From the NCBI GenBank assembly GCA_964632845.1, contig CAZWDU010000003.1, positions 1-64,000 on the forward strand: a DNA stretch of 64,000 nucleotides. The letters are read 5' to 3'. The notes beneath the pieces are model-generated. The model searched no databases and had not been told where the DNA came from. It saw only the letters and a list, made by a program, of their open reading frames with translations. This document shows, one piece after another, positions 8,028 to 17,178 of this stretch. Each line of letters begins with the position of its first letter. Within the stretch, counting starts at the first letter, position 1. This stretch comes from JAOZHU01 sp964632845 (GTDB lineage: Archaea; Thermoproteota; Bathyarchaeia; Bathyarchaeales; Bathycorpusculaceae). Made by a program: the position numbers and the translations under genes.

Positions 8028-9488
8028 ATGAGAAACCGTAGAGAAGTCTTCCATGTTCGCAAAATCCGCAGAGTCTACGATAGGAAGGCGGATAAATTCT
8101 CCTTCAACATCAGCTACGAGACGCACACGGAGCTGACAGATAGGAGTCTTGCTGTTGCTGAAGCTTTCGGGCTCGGCGTAGACGAAGATCAGAAGTTCAA
8201 GGTATTAGATGCAGAGTTGAAGATTGGCCCGAAAGACGTTGTTTACGTAACTGGTGACAGCGGCTCAGGAAAAAGCGTGTTACTACGAGCAATCAAGCAG
8301 GACTTAGGCGACGAAGCTATAGACCTTTCAGAGGTTCACATAGAAGCTGATAAGCCTTTGATTGAGACTGTTGGCGCTTCTGTGGAGGAGGGGCTTGATC
8401 TGCTCAGCAGGGTTGGGCTTAACGACGCGTTTCTTTTCCTACGTACATACAACCAGCTCAGCGACGGACAGAAGTACCGTTATCGAATTGCGAAGTTAAT
8501 GGAGAGCGGCAAGCAGTGGTGGCTTATGGATGAGTTTGCGGCCACGCTTGACCGCGACACTGCAAAGATTGTGGCATTTAACCTCCAGAAGCTCGCGCGT
8601 CAACAAAGTAAAGCGGTTATTGCAGCAACTACGCATGGAGATTTGTTTGAGGACCTCAAGCCAAGCGTGCACCTGCACAAGCGGTTCGGCGAGGAAATCA
8701 CCGTTAACTATTATGAGAATAAGCCTGCAGAGGAGTGCAGTTTAACCAAGGAGATGAGGATTGAGCCTGGTTATCTTTCTGATTGGCGCCGTCTCAGCGG
8801 ATTCCACTATCGTAGCCATAATGCGGGTGCGAGCCGTGAGGTGTACTGTCTGAAGCGTGGGCATGAGCTTTGCGGAGTGATCGTGTACTGTTATCCGCCT
8901 CCGGGTTGTGGGGGCAGGCGTCTTGTTTTGCCTGGAAAGTTGTCGATGAAAGGGTTGAATTTGGGTTTGAGCACGATTAGCCGTGTTGTTATTCATCCGA
9001 AGTATCGGAGCATAGGCTTAGGCGTGAAGCTGATTCGAGAGACTCTGCCGCGAGTTGGTACGCCTTGTGTGGAGATGATTGCGGTTATGGCGAAGTATAA
9101 TCCGTTTGCTGAGAAGGCTGGAATGAAAAAAGTGTTAGAGCAGAAGCCGTCTGAAGAGGCGCTGCGGGTTGCAGATGTGCTTTCTGATTTAGATTTTGAC
9201 CTGAAGCTTCTCGGAAGCCAAAGACACGTTTTAGATAAACTGCAAGGCCTCAGCCCCGAGCAGCTTTACGGGTTAAAGGAGTCTTTTGTTAAGAATGATC
9301 ATCCACGTTTCAGGAGAGAATTCGCTGCTAATCGCCACATGCCCTATGGCACTGCGGCTGCTTATGCTGAGGGTGTGAGAAACGCGAGCATTGAAAGGAT
9401 GGCGAGGCTCGTGAAGATTGTTGGCATGCTTCTGCAGACGAAAGTTTACTTGTTCTGGTCCATGCAACGCTCTCATAGCAAGGTGTGA
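8028..9488 (+). CDS. ABC-type ATPase fused to a GNAT acetyltransferase domain (COG2401-like)
   Basis: 486 residues. The N-terminal half is a soluble ABC ATPase: Walker A GDSGSGKS (about 76-83), a signature variant QLSDGQKYR (about 143-151), Walker B WWLMDEFA (about 164-171) and H-loop TTHGD (about 201-205). From about 255 to 375 it resembles a GNAT fold: VYCLKRGHELCGVIVY, then LSTISRVVIHPKYRSIGLGVKLI, which carries the acetyl-CoA loop as R-x2-G-x-G. The last 110 residues are helical. No membrane helices are present, so it is not a transporter. The architecture matches COG2401, whose role is unknown. It lies between terminase and small viral genes; a virus-encoded modifying enzyme is plausible. 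Confidence 0.8.
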   Translation: MRNRREVFHVRKIRRVYDRKADKFSFNISYETHTELTDRSLAVAEAFGLGVDEDQKFKVLDAELKIGPKDVVYVTGDSGSGKSVLLRAIKQDLGDEAIDLSEVHIEADKPLIETVGASVEEGLDLLSRVGLNDAFLFLRTYNQLSDGQKYRYRIAKLMESGKQWWLMDEFAATLDRDTAKIVAFNLQKLARQQSKAVIAATTHGDLFEDLKPSVHLHKRFGEEITVNYYENKPAEECSLTKEMRIEPGYLSDWRRLSGFHYRSHNAGASREVYCLKRGHELCGVIVYCYPPPGCGGRRLVLPGKLSMKGLNLGLSTISRVVIHPKYRSIGLGVKLIRETLPRVGTPCVEMIAVMAKYNPFAEKAGMKKVLEQKPSEEALRVADVLSDLDFDLKLLGSQRHVLDKLQGLSPEQLYGLKESFVKNDHPRFRREFAANRHMPYGTAAAYAEGVRNASIERMARLVKIVGMLLQTKVYLFWSMQRSHSKV

Positions 9489-9508
9489 AAAGCCATTTTT
9501 TAGGCTTT
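9489..9508 (+). terminator. Hairpin terminator after the ATPase-acetyltransferase gene
   Basis: A perfect AAAGCC/GGCTTT stem (9489-9494 and 9503-9508) with an eight-base T-rich loop begins at the stop codon and is followed by GAATTTTC. It likely ends this transcript. Confidence 0.5.
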
Positions 9509-9649
9509 GAATTTTCACATGGAAAATCAGTTGTTCTGCACTGAAACGTGAAATCCACCGTTTTCTGAGATTGTTTTTTCACTTGCGGATGATTCAAAGC
9601 CAATTGTACAAGCGTGCCTAAGTCTTCTTAAAAAAGGAGGACGAGAAAA

Positions 9650-9868
9650 ATGGAAATCTATCTTAAACGGCATCCAGAGCAGCGTTGGCTTTACCAATTT
9701 AGCTTCAACGGCAAGAAGTACTACTCAATTAACGACAGGAACATCGTGCGAATTCCGCCCTATGAGCCTCTTCGTAGAAAGCTTAACAGCATCATCGAGG
9801 GCAACGTTGAAACCTTCGAGGGCTGCTACTGCAAAGCTACAAAGAGCCTAGCCATAATCGCAAGCTAA
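9650..9868 (+). CDS. Unknown small viral-region protein
   Basis: 72 residues, basic, with a strand-rich N-terminal half (RWLYQFSFNGKKYYSIN) and one Cys pair (CYC) near residue 61. A strong AAGGAGGA site precedes the ATG. It begins a run of four short genes on the same strand (9650-10760), closely spaced or overlapping. No family recognised. Confidence 0.6.
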   Translation: MEIYLKRHPEQRWLYQFSFNGKKYYSINDRNIVRIPPYEPLRRKLNSIIEGNVETFEGCYCKATKSLAIIAS

Positions 9869-9881
9869 AGGAGGGGAAAAC

Positions 9882-10322
9882 ATGAGTGTAATAAAATTTC
9901 TAATCTCTGAATTTGCTGACATCGCTTCAACCATCAAGTACAATCCTTTCTTGCGCGATCACTTTTACTCGCTTAAGGAAACAGGCGAGCTTGCAAGGCT
10001 TAAGCTGTTTCCGCCTGCTGAGACGCAGTTGGATAAGGCGATTCTTTGTTGGGTTGAGCGGCTCTATATTGCTAACGCTTTAGCCTTTGAGTATCAATAC
10101 AGCGATTCAGACCCGATTACGATTAAGCGGTTAAACGAGAAAGACTTGGAAGGGCAGCTTCTGGGCTATGAGCAATTTCTCAAGCAGCTTCGCAGTCTTC
10201 GATATAACCTGTACACCAATGCCGGACGCAGTTTTCTAAGCGAGGATGATATGACGAAGCTTTCCGCTCTCATCCAGCTAGTCCAAGATTATCGGGAAAT
10301 GAAGGTTGAGGGGTTCGAGTGA
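9882..10322 (+). CDS. Unknown helical protein
   Basis: 146 residues, predicted all-helical, no Cys motif beyond one residue, with many aromatic and Leu positions (ALAFEYQYSDSD, FLKQLRSLRYNLY). AGGAGGGG lies just before the ATG. The stop overlaps the next start (TGATG). The family is not recognised; it sits in the provirus right arm. Confidence 0.6.
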   Translation: MSVIKFLISEFADIASTIKYNPFLRDHFYSLKETGELARLKLFPPAETQLDKAILCWVERLYIANALAFEYQYSDSDPITIKRLNEKDLEGQLLGYEQFLKQLRSLRYNLYTNAGRSFLSEDDMTKLSALIQLVQDYREMKVEGFE

Positions 10323-10570
10323 TGACTGAACCGAAGCTTTGCCCCAACTGCCCTCTTATTTCTCTTCTGCCCATAGTCAACGCCAACAGAGTTTGTTACA
10401 CGCGGCAGAAGGAACAGCTTACACCGCTCAAGATTTGCAGGCAGCTTAGAGCGTTATGGCTCAGCAAACCATACGTGACATTGGAAGGCTGCCCCTACTT
10501 TGCAGAAACGGAAAGGATAGACCGCTATGCCAAAACGACAGTGCAAAGGCAAATTCTGGCCTCACGTTAG
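10322..10570 (+). CDS. Small Cys-containing protein
   Basis: 82 residues. Five Cys residues include a CPNCP pair near the N-terminus and single Cys at about 22, 39 and 60, so zinc binding is possible. The ATG at 10322 overlaps the previous stop (a GTG at 10319 is an alternative). It overlaps the next gene by 44 bases, as is common in compact viral operons. Function unknown. Confidence 0.5.
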   Translation: MTEPKLCPNCPLISLLPIVNANRVCYTRQKEQLTPLKICRQLRALWLSKPYVTLEGCPYFAETERIDRYAKTTVQRQILASR

Positions 10571-10760
10571 AGCCTTAATCTGGGAGAAGGCTGAAGAGCT
10601 GTTCCTGCAGGAGCAAGCGCGAACGATGGACTGCTACATTAAGCCTGAACGGTGCGAGCTCCGAGAAGGCGGCTACTTTTATCAGGCGAAGCTGATTGTT
10701 TTGCGGAACCTTTGGTTAGAAAAGAAGGGGCTGCCAATCATCGAAGAAGAGGAATGCTGA
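10527..10760 (+). CDS. Small basic protein at the end of the viral gene run
   Basis: 77 residues; basic at the N-terminus and acidic at the C-terminus (IIEEEEC). It starts inside the preceding gene after an AAAGGATAG site. It is the last + strand gene before the opposite-strand surface-protein operon, so the provirus may end between here and 10875. No integrase or duplicated attachment site is visible there. Function unknown. Confidence 0.5.
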   Translation: MPKRQCKGKFWPHVRALIWEKAEELFLQEQARTMDCYIKPERCELREGGYFYQAKLIVLRNLWLEKKGLPIIEEEEC

Positions 10761-10874
10761 ACCTGTAGAAACCACCTGCTATTTCAAACGAGGTCAATAC
10801 CTCCTCCGTTGAAGACTTCTGAACCTTTTCCCCTCCGCCAGATGAAAAAGACAACGAGCAGACCGATTGAGACC

Positions 10875-11657
10875 TTAGTTACTCAAAATGTTTGGCAGTA
10901 TCTTTTTGCCAGCCACCGAACTCCTCAGTTGCCGCGCCGCCATTAGCAAATCAATCATCCCAAGAGCAATAAGTCCAGCGGCAGAAACGGCTGCAACTAT
11001 GAGACCTATTCCTGGGCTCTCAAACTTGGCCAGAAGACCGCCTAGAAAAGATATACTATAAAACCATGATTCAGTTGCAAAAACAGATAATACGGGATAG
11101 ACAATGCATGCGCCGCCAAGCAGGAACAAGAATGCCCTCATAACGCAAGTTTTCTGCCTTTCAAATAGCGTCAGCAGAGGGATATACAAGATGGCGATAA
11201 CTGACGATACAAAAACAAGATACATAACGTCGCCCGCCCAGTAATTGCTGCCAATTAGGCTAACTCCACTTAGGGAAATAGATTGTCCCGAGCGCACTGC
11301 ACTAACAATCGCCCAAGGCAGGAATGTGGAAGCCAAACTCAAAACGCCAAAAACAACAGCAGCAATCAAGCTTTTCGACAAGAATGGTTTTTCCAACTTC
11401 ACGCTTGTTGAAGATTTGCGACGCCTTAAGACAAGGCTGTAACTGAAAAAGAGGAACGCCAAGATCCAAAAGGCAAAACTCAAAGGCCAGAAAGCGTGCA
11501 TGATTTCAGTTTGTTCGGCTGCGGAAGGATCAAAGGTTATGCGAACAGGAATCTCCACTGTCTGAAGATAAGCGCCCAACGTCAACAGGAACGCGCTAAG
11601 ACAAACAACGAAGCCAGGAGACTCGCCAATAGCGCCCAATTTTTTCATGTTTGTCAT
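10875..11657 (-). CDS. Multi-pass membrane protein, unknown
   Basis: 260 residues with about seven hydrophobic helices, a basic cytoplasmic loop (LVLRRRKSSTS) after the second, and short extracytoplasmic loops. It is the last gene of the surface operon and starts four bases after the upstream stop. There are no transporter or enzyme motifs. Co-transcription suggests it supports the neighbouring surface proteins, perhaps as an export or anchoring factor; that is a guess from context. Confidence 0.6.
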   Translation of the reverse strand: MTNMKKLGAIGESPGFVVCLSAFLLTLGAYLQTVEIPVRITFDPSAAEQTEIMHAFWPLSFAFWILAFLFFSYSLVLRRRKSSTSVKLEKPFLSKSLIAAVVFGVLSLASTFLPWAIVSAVRSGQSISLSGVSLIGSNYWAGDVMYLVFVSSVIAILYIPLLTLFERQKTCVMRAFLFLLGGACIVYPVLSVFATESWFYSISFLGGLLAKFESPGIGLIVAAVSAAGLIALGMIDLLMAARQLRSSVAGKKILPNILSN

Positions 11658-11660
11658 CCT

Positions 11661-12146
11661 CTAAGGCGCATGTTTCTCAATCATTGGTTGGAGGTAACTT
11701 TCGTTTATGCTTGGAGCAACATTAATTTTAAAAGAGCCAGGCAAGTCAGTAACTGATATATAGTGACCTTTACATTCAACGGTTTGGCCTATGAAAAGAT
11801 TGGGATTATCCAAGTTGTCGTAGCCTACACCAATGCTGTTCCCATCATTAATTGTGTTGTTTTCAGTTGAGTACTCTATCCAACTTGCCAGATCTTCTTT
11901 TATCCACACTATCTCGGTTATGTTTAGGCGAATGTAAAAACGATATATGTGATAGTCCCATCCGTAGGCTTTGTAATTTTCCTCAATTGAAGTTACTATG
12001 CCTCTTACGGTAAGATTAGAATCTTCGTGAATGGCGTCTTGAGGATACATGTGCTTGCTAACTAATTCTTGATTAATTGCAGAAGCTAAAACTATTGTTA
12101 ATACTGCGATTATGGCGATGGTAATAATCAAAAAGTTTTTCCTCAT
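11661..12146 (-). CDS. Secreted or anchored small protein, possibly OB-fold
   Basis: 161 residues. An N-terminal hydrophobic helix (about 5-25) follows a short basic start (MRKN), so it is exported or anchored by that helix. The rest is beta-rich: LTVRGIVTSIEENY and later GQTVECKGHYI look like the first and later strands of an OB-type barrel. Several N-x-S/T sites suit a glycosylated surface protein. Function unknown. Confidence 0.6.
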   Translation of the reverse strand: MRKNFLIITIAIIAVLTIVLASAINQELVSKHMYPQDAIHEDSNLTVRGIVTSIEENYKAYGWDYHIYRFYIRLNITEIVWIKEDLASWIEYSTENNTINDGNSIGVGYDNLDNPNLFIGQTVECKGHYISVTDLPGSFKINVAPSINESYLQPMIEKHAP

Positions 12147-12221
12147 ACTTATCCCACCTTAAATTTGTGTTTCTTGAATTAGACTGTAAGACCAGAAATA
12201 TTTCTGGTCATCGGAGTTGTT

Positions 12222-13190
12222 TTAGTTACCAATCAAATCGCCACTTGCAAAGGTTTGGGCTGGAGAGAAATTGCTCAATTGGTTGACGTTGTCAACAAGC
12301 CACCAGTTTTCACCAACTACAGCCACTGGAAAAACATATGTTTCATTTGGTTGGAGAATTTTGTCAGGCAACGCATATGCCACCCAGCCTTCTCCTAAAT
12401 TCACTTCTACTTTTTCAACAGGAACAGTATTGTTATTGAATACGGTTATGTTAAAATAGTGTTCGCCGATTTGGTTTAACGATTTTGCCCAATTATAGGA
12501 ACTGGGGTCAAGCGGGAAGAACGCAGAATGGTGGTATTGCTGGTAGAAATTGGGTTGGTCGTTTATGTATTCATGTCTGTTCGTGGTGGCGTTGAAGTAT
12601 TCATGCCATGTGTTATTGGAGTGTTCTATTGAACTATAACCTGTGATTTGTAAGTAAGCCTTCTCTTGGGGTATTGTGAAAGATTGCCCGTTGATTACGT
12701 CACCGAGGGTGTTTTGGTTAATATAAAATCTGAATACGTGAGAACTAAAAGTCTGGGCGTTCACAATTGTCGCGTAGAAAGGCGGTTCGTTTTGGTCTGG
12801 GTCATACAGGTAAAGCTGAACCGTCTCATTTTGGTTTGGTTCAATGCTTATTCGAGTTATTGCAGTACTATAATTACTAAATGGCTCTTCAACAGGCAGG
12901 GGCTTCACTAAACGCAGAAATGGCACGATTAGTTCCGAATCGTCAATTCTAATTGACAGGGTTAAGTTCTCATAATTCCTGTTTGTCGGGTTGACAATGA
13001 CAATGCTGCCTCCAACTACATTACTACCAATAGTTACAGGGCTAAAACTCGCTATAAACAAGCTGTTCTGGTCAGGATTATTGAACGAGGCATCGTCAGA
13101 TTTTTCAACAAACAAGATGGCGATTGCAGTTAAAACAAGAATGGTAACGACAAGTGTCGCTGCTAGCGCTCTCCGCTTCATATCAATCAA
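12222..13190 (-). CDS. Surface protein with N-terminal membrane anchor
   Basis: 322 residues. A signal-anchor helix occupies about 9-28. The outer part is beta-rich and carries many N-x-S/T sequons, with an early segment (SNVVGGSIVIVNPTNRNYENL) of Ig-like or CARDB-like appearance, cited here by its first residues only as a pattern. No C-terminal anchor is present, unlike the next four genes. Its start overlaps the upstream gene's end by eight bases, so translation is probably coupled. No enzyme motif is visible. Confidence 0.6.
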   Translation of the reverse strand: MIDMKRRALAATLVVTILVLTAIAILFVEKSDDASFNNPDQNSLFIASFSPVTIGSNVVGGSIVIVNPTNRNYENLTLSIRIDDSELIVPFLRLVKPLPVEEPFSNYSTAITRISIEPNQNETVQLYLYDPDQNEPPFYATIVNAQTFSSHVFRFYINQNTLGDVINGQSFTIPQEKAYLQITGYSSIEHSNNTWHEYFNATTNRHEYINDQPNFYQQYHHSAFFPLDPSSYNWAKSLNQIGEHYFNITVFNNNTVPVEKVEVNLGEGWVAYALPDKILQPNETYVFPVAVVGENWWLVDNVNQLSNFSPAQTFASGDLIGN

Positions 13191-14757
13191 CCCGCTGCTT
13201 GCGTTTCTTGAAGTTGACCAGTAGACCTACACCAACAACAGCTAATAGTATTATTGAAGCTATGACCGCCGTTTTTGCGAAAGGCTCTCCAGTTGGCGTT
13301 GCTGGGTCATCTTTCTCTGGGAGCTCTGGAATTATCACAGGATTCATTAGTGGGTAGCGGTCAGTATTGTTCTTGCCCACTATGTAAGGCGTGTCGCCAA
13401 TTCCGTCGCCATCCGCGTCTATTCCATTATAGTCGCTCCAGTAGTTGCCTTCTTGCCCGTCGTCCCAAACGCTTGCGGAAATTGATAGAGGTATGGGCCA
13501 AGGCGTGAAGCCTATGTCATTCCACTGTTTTGTGTTGTTGACAAAATTGTTATGGTGAATGATGTTGGTTCCGCAGTACTCGGTGTAAACGCCTCTGTCG
13601 CTGTTGGTTATGTTGTTCCCGATTATCTTGTTCTCGGAGGAGTCAGCCATGTATATGCCTGTAGCAGTGTTTGCGTTTATGTCATTTCCCTGAATAAGGT
13701 TGTTAATAGAGTTCCAGCGCAAATGAATGCCGTTTTCATTTCCAGTTATGACGTTTCCGCTTATCGTGTTGTTGGAAGATGCGTCAAGATTGACGCCGAA
13801 CAAGCATTCCGAGAGCCTGTTATTGATGATCGTTGAGTTCGTGGTTGAGCCTAGGAATACGCCTTCAAGGTTTCCGCCAAGATCAAGGTTCTTAACCGTT
13901 ATGCCCGTGCAGCCTATCAGCGCCACGTAGCAGACGCCTGCAGGCATAGTCTTGCCGTGCTGGTTAACCCAGTAGACAATTGGCTTGCCGTTCACCGTGT
14001 TTGAGGAGTCCACATCAACGTTAACTACAGGTGAGTCCAGACCGCGCTCTCGTTGTACGTTGAAGGCGCGAAAGCCATAGGTGTTGTTGTCCATCACATT
14101 GTTTCTTGCTGTGCTGCCGGAGCCTAATCCCAAGCCAAGACCATAAGTGTTTGATGATATGTTGTTTCCCGAGACATCGGTATTTAGAAAATCTTTGATC
14201 TGCATGCCTAAGCTGTTGTTAGTTACCTCATTATTTGAAATGACGTTGTCGTAACCGGGCTTGACGCTGTAGATTTCCATCCCAGCAGAATTGTTCTGTA
14301 TGCGGTTTTCAGTTATCCTGTTGCGGGAAGAGGTGCCTGTCATTTCTATGCCATTGAGGTTGTTGATTATGTTGTTCTGGCTTATTTTGCAGTTTACGGC
14401 GTTGATGAGTAGGATTCCGCATCTGCCTAAGGCGCCTTTGATCGTGAGGTTCTTCACTGTAACATTGTTTCTGTCGCGTATGTCTACTCCTACGTCGTTG
14501 TCAGGGTGCAACGTGTATCCTACTCCGTCGAGGACTATGTTGTCTCTTTCGACAACGATTGAACCGCTGATGTTGCCTGTGAACACGTAAACGTCTCCGT
14601 AACGTTGCATCTTATCTGTACCCTCAACGTTGCCAGAAGCTTTGATAGTGATGATTCCAGCAGATTGAGCCAATGATGTATTAAGAAAGAGTGCCCCAGC
14701 GATGGTTAAGAGCAAGAGTGCCATGATTAGTGTTACAGCTAAAGCTGTTCTTCTCAT
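13183..14757 (-). CDS. Surface right-handed beta-helix (NosD-like) protein
   Basis: 524 residues. Signal sequence at about 5-30, then a parallel beta-helix built of many repeats of about 22 residues with the pattern N-x-I-x-x-N-x-I/V (examples: NNVTVKNLTIKG, SKNRIIGNNITN-like coils) from about 60 to 440. Near the C-terminus are GDTPYIVGKNNTDRYPLM, typical of archaeal NosD-like proteins, an acidic-Pro stretch, a membrane helix (about 492-514) and a KKRKQR tail. Such proteins are cell-surface carbohydrate-binding or structural proteins. The start overlaps the upstream stop by four bases. Substrate unknown. Confidence 0.78.
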   Translation of the reverse strand: MRRTALAVTLIMALLLLTIAGALFLNTSLAQSAGIITIKASGNVEGTDKMQRYGDVYVFTGNISGSIVVERDNIVLDGVGYTLHPDNDVGVDIRDRNNVTVKNLTIKGALGRCGILLINAVNCKISQNNIINNLNGIEMTGTSSRNRITENRIQNNSAGMEIYSVKPGYDNVISNNEVTNNSLGMQIKDFLNTDVSGNNISSNTYGLGLGLGSGSTARNNVMDNNTYGFRAFNVQRERGLDSPVVNVDVDSSNTVNGKPIVYWVNQHGKTMPAGVCYVALIGCTGITVKNLDLGGNLEGVFLGSTTNSTIINNRLSECLFGVNLDASSNNTISGNVITGNENGIHLRWNSINNLIQGNDINANTATGIYMADSSENKIIGNNITNSDRGVYTEYCGTNIIHHNNFVNNTKQWNDIGFTPWPIPLSISASVWDDGQEGNYWSDYNGIDADGDGIGDTPYIVGKNNTDRYPLMNPVIIPELPEKDDPATPTGEPFAKTAVIASIILLAVVGVGLLVNFKKRKQRVD

Positions 14758-16085
14758 GAGCCTATCCTCCTACGTTTCTTGAAGTAAACAATTAAGCCTA
14801 AACTGACAACAGCCACGAACACAATTGAAGCTATTACCAATATTGTTGAGAAAAGCTCTGCCGTTGGTGTGGGTTCTGGAGAAGGAGTTGGTAACTCTGT
14901 GTTTTCTGTGCTGCCAAGGATATAGCCGACGTAGACTGGGTCGTGCTCGATCTGCAGACCATCCCAAACAGGAAAACAAATCCTGTAAATTAACGAAGAC
15001 GATTCGTAGTCAATGTTAAAGTCTTGCCATGACCCGCCGAAGAGCTCTGCAAGGTTCAGGTAATCCCTGAAGAAACCCATTCCCTTCACCGGGTTTACAC
15101 GAATTATTGGCAAAACGCTGGACAGCGCGACTGCTTCATATCTCGCCTCGAAGGTTTCGATGATTGCTTGAATAGTCTGGTTGGTTTCGCCACGGTTGAG
15201 CGTATAATTGCCGCCAAAGATGTAGTCATAAGCTTTGACGCCGCCGACTTCTACTTCGGCAAGTTCAGCATCCATTGTTGATTTCTCTGCAGTTGCGGAG
15301 TTGAATTCTTTGCCGTCCACGTAGGTTGTGTACGGTTTCGAGGTGTAGGTGGCTGTGGCGTACAGCAGAGCTAAGCTTAAGCCTTCCAGTGAGAACTGTG
15401 AAGAATCGTGGATTGTTAGGCTGGTTACTTTTCCGATGTCGAAGTTTGTCTTTAGGGTTGAGAAGTTTCCGTTGACGCTGAAATCGTAGCTTAGGGTTAT
15501 GTGGCTGAAGATTAATGATGCTACGACGCCGACGCGAGCGGTCGCGTTCTGAAGGTAGCCGTAGACGTTTTCGTATATGAAGCTCCAACGGTAATGCGGA
15601 CTCTGCTCTTCCATTACCTTTTGAGTAGGGGTCATGCTGTAGCTGTCGCTCATGTTAGCGTATATGTAATACAGGATTTCTCTTTCGCCTGAAGTTGCGT
15701 TAGCCTGCGGTATTCCATCACCGTTTAGGTCGCGGTAGACCTCTAGTTCGGAAAGGGCGCTTGCGATGAAAACTTGGGTGCCGTCTGCCATGCGGAAGTG
15801 CTGTCCCAAAAGATTCGCTATCGGAACCGGGTAATTATATTCTGAAGTAGTGTAAATCGCGTAGTTGATTACTTGAGTGTCAGAAACGTTAACCCAGTCG
15901 TACCATATGAGCAGGGGAGAATGTTCAGGAACAATGGTGCCGTTTGTGTATTCAACACCGTTGACAGGCAACGTGAGGGACGCTTCCACCGAGCAGATAA
16001 TGGCGGGTTGTGGAATCACAGCTAAACATGAAGCCAACAATAAAGCCCCAATAAGAGAGAGTACCGAAAACCTCACCTTAATCAT
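14754..16085 (-). CDS. Anchored surface protein, unknown
   Basis: 443 residues from the ATG at 16085, which overlaps the upstream stop and begins a proper signal sequence (MIKVRFSVLSLIGALLLAS). A start 19 codons further up would put an odd Trp-rich leader before it. The outer domain is beta-rich with sequons. The C-terminus has a PTPSPEPTPT linker, one membrane helix and a FKKRRR tail, as in its neighbours. No catalytic motif recognised. Confidence 0.65.
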   Translation of the reverse strand: MIKVRFSVLSLIGALLLASCLAVIPQPAIICSVEASLTLPVNGVEYTNGTIVPEHSPLLIWYDWVNVSDTQVINYAIYTTSEYNYPVPIANLLGQHFRMADGTQVFIASALSELEVYRDLNGDGIPQANATSGEREILYYIYANMSDSYSMTPTQKVMEEQSPHYRWSFIYENVYGYLQNATARVGVVASLIFSHITLSYDFSVNGNFSTLKTNFDIGKVTSLTIHDSSQFSLEGLSLALLYATATYTSKPYTTYVDGKEFNSATAEKSTMDAELAEVEVGGVKAYDYIFGGNYTLNRGETNQTIQAIIETFEARYEAVALSSVLPIIRVNPVKGMGFFRDYLNLAELFGGSWQDFNIDYESSSLIYRICFPVWDGLQIEHDPVYVGYILGSTENTELPTPSPEPTPTAELFSTILVIASIVFVAVVSLGLIVYFKKRRRIGS

Positions 16086-17178
16086 CCCTCTGGCGTTTCT
16101 TGAGATAAACCAGCAAACCCAAACAGACAACAGCCACGGCAATTACAGAAACAAGGAGTGGTATTGGCAAAGGCTCTTCAGCTGGAGTCGCTTGGTCATT
16201 CTTATCTGGAGAATCCGGGATTAAATCTGTTGGAGTGTATCGTTCATTAGCTGCGGAGATGGGAGTTCCAAACCACCCCTCGTGACCCCCGATTGCATAT
16301 AGACTAGTATTTACAACGGCAACTCCTAAAGCAAAACGAGCGGTAGGCATTGCAATGCCAGCGACCCACAGATCTGCGTCTGGATCATAGATTTGACTGA
16401 GATTGACAGCATCAAGATTCTCTTTACCACCTATTACATAGATTCTCTTTGTCTCTTTGGCTCCAGAGATTACGCCTGTAGCTGCAGAGTCCACGCTATT
16501 CGGCGGGGAAGAGCCGTTGCTCCAAGTGTCTGTTTCTGGATCATAAATTTGATTTAATGAGTCTTTAATTATGTAGATTTTATTGTTAACAACCGCAGAA
16601 CAATACCATTGGACGCCTGTTGGTAAGGGAGTCTTCGTTGTCCATGTATCTGTGGCTGGATCGTAAACCTCGTTTATGTTGAAATAAGCCTCGTGCGGAC
16701 CACGCCGACCTCCACCTATCACGTAGATTTTGCCATCAACAACATTTGCGTCCATAGCATGTCTAATTGTAGGCATTGAAGTTTTGGTTTCCCATTCGTC
16801 TGTTTCTGTGTCATAGACTTCGTTTACGTTAGTGTACACCCAACCGTCTGTTTCTCCTCCGATTGCATATATCTTGTTTTCAACAACGGCTATCCCAAAG
16901 TAAGTTCGTGGTGTTGGCATCGATGTTTTTGTTGTCCAAGTATTTGTGGCTGGATCATACACTTCATTAGTGCCAAGATAGTTATCCCAATAATGACCCC
17001 CAATGACATATATCTTGCCATCTACGACAGCAACTCCCATTCCAGCCCTTGCGGTAGGCATAGATTTCATGATTGTCCATGAATCTTCAATGGCGGAAAC
17101 ATGCCTAACCTGCAGGGTAAAAAGTAACATTGACAAAACTGGAATAACAAGTATTAGTGCCAATGCTGTTTTCTTCAT
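16078..17178 (-). CDS. Surface Kelch-repeat beta-propeller protein
   Basis: 366 residues. After a signal sequence (about 5-28), six Kelch repeats follow at about 50-residue spacing from about 35 to 310. Each has the MPTxR, then A-V-V-x-x-K-I-Y-V/A-I-G-G, then EVYDPxTxxW pattern. A KNDQATPAEEP linker, a membrane helix (about 335-357) and KKRQR close the protein. It should form a six-bladed propeller outside the cell, a platform for sugar or protein binding. Its stop overlaps the next gene's start; its own start shares one base with the upstream stop. Confidence 0.8.
   Translation of the reverse strand: MKKTALALILVIPVLSMLLFTLQVRHVSAIEDSWTIMKSMPTARAGMGVAVVDGKIYVIGGHYWDNYLGTNEVYDPATNTWTTKTSMPTPRTYFGIAVVENKIYAIGGETDGWVYTNVNEVYDTETDEWETKTSMPTIRHAMDANVVDGKIYVIGGGRRGPHEAYFNINEVYDPATDTWTTKTPLPTGVQWYCSAVVNNKIYIIKDSLNQIYDPETDTWSNGSSPPNSVDSAATGVISGAKETKRIYVIGGKENLDAVNLSQIYDPDADLWVAGIAMPTARFALGVAVVNTSLYAIGGHEGWFGTPISAANERYTPTDLIPDSPDKNDQATPAEEPLPIPLLVSVIAVAVVCLGLLVYLKKRQRDD

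Noticed and set aside
10761..10874. Provirus right border with an attachment repeat
   Set aside because: No direct repeat, tRNA or integrase remnant was found here, so the border remains undefined.
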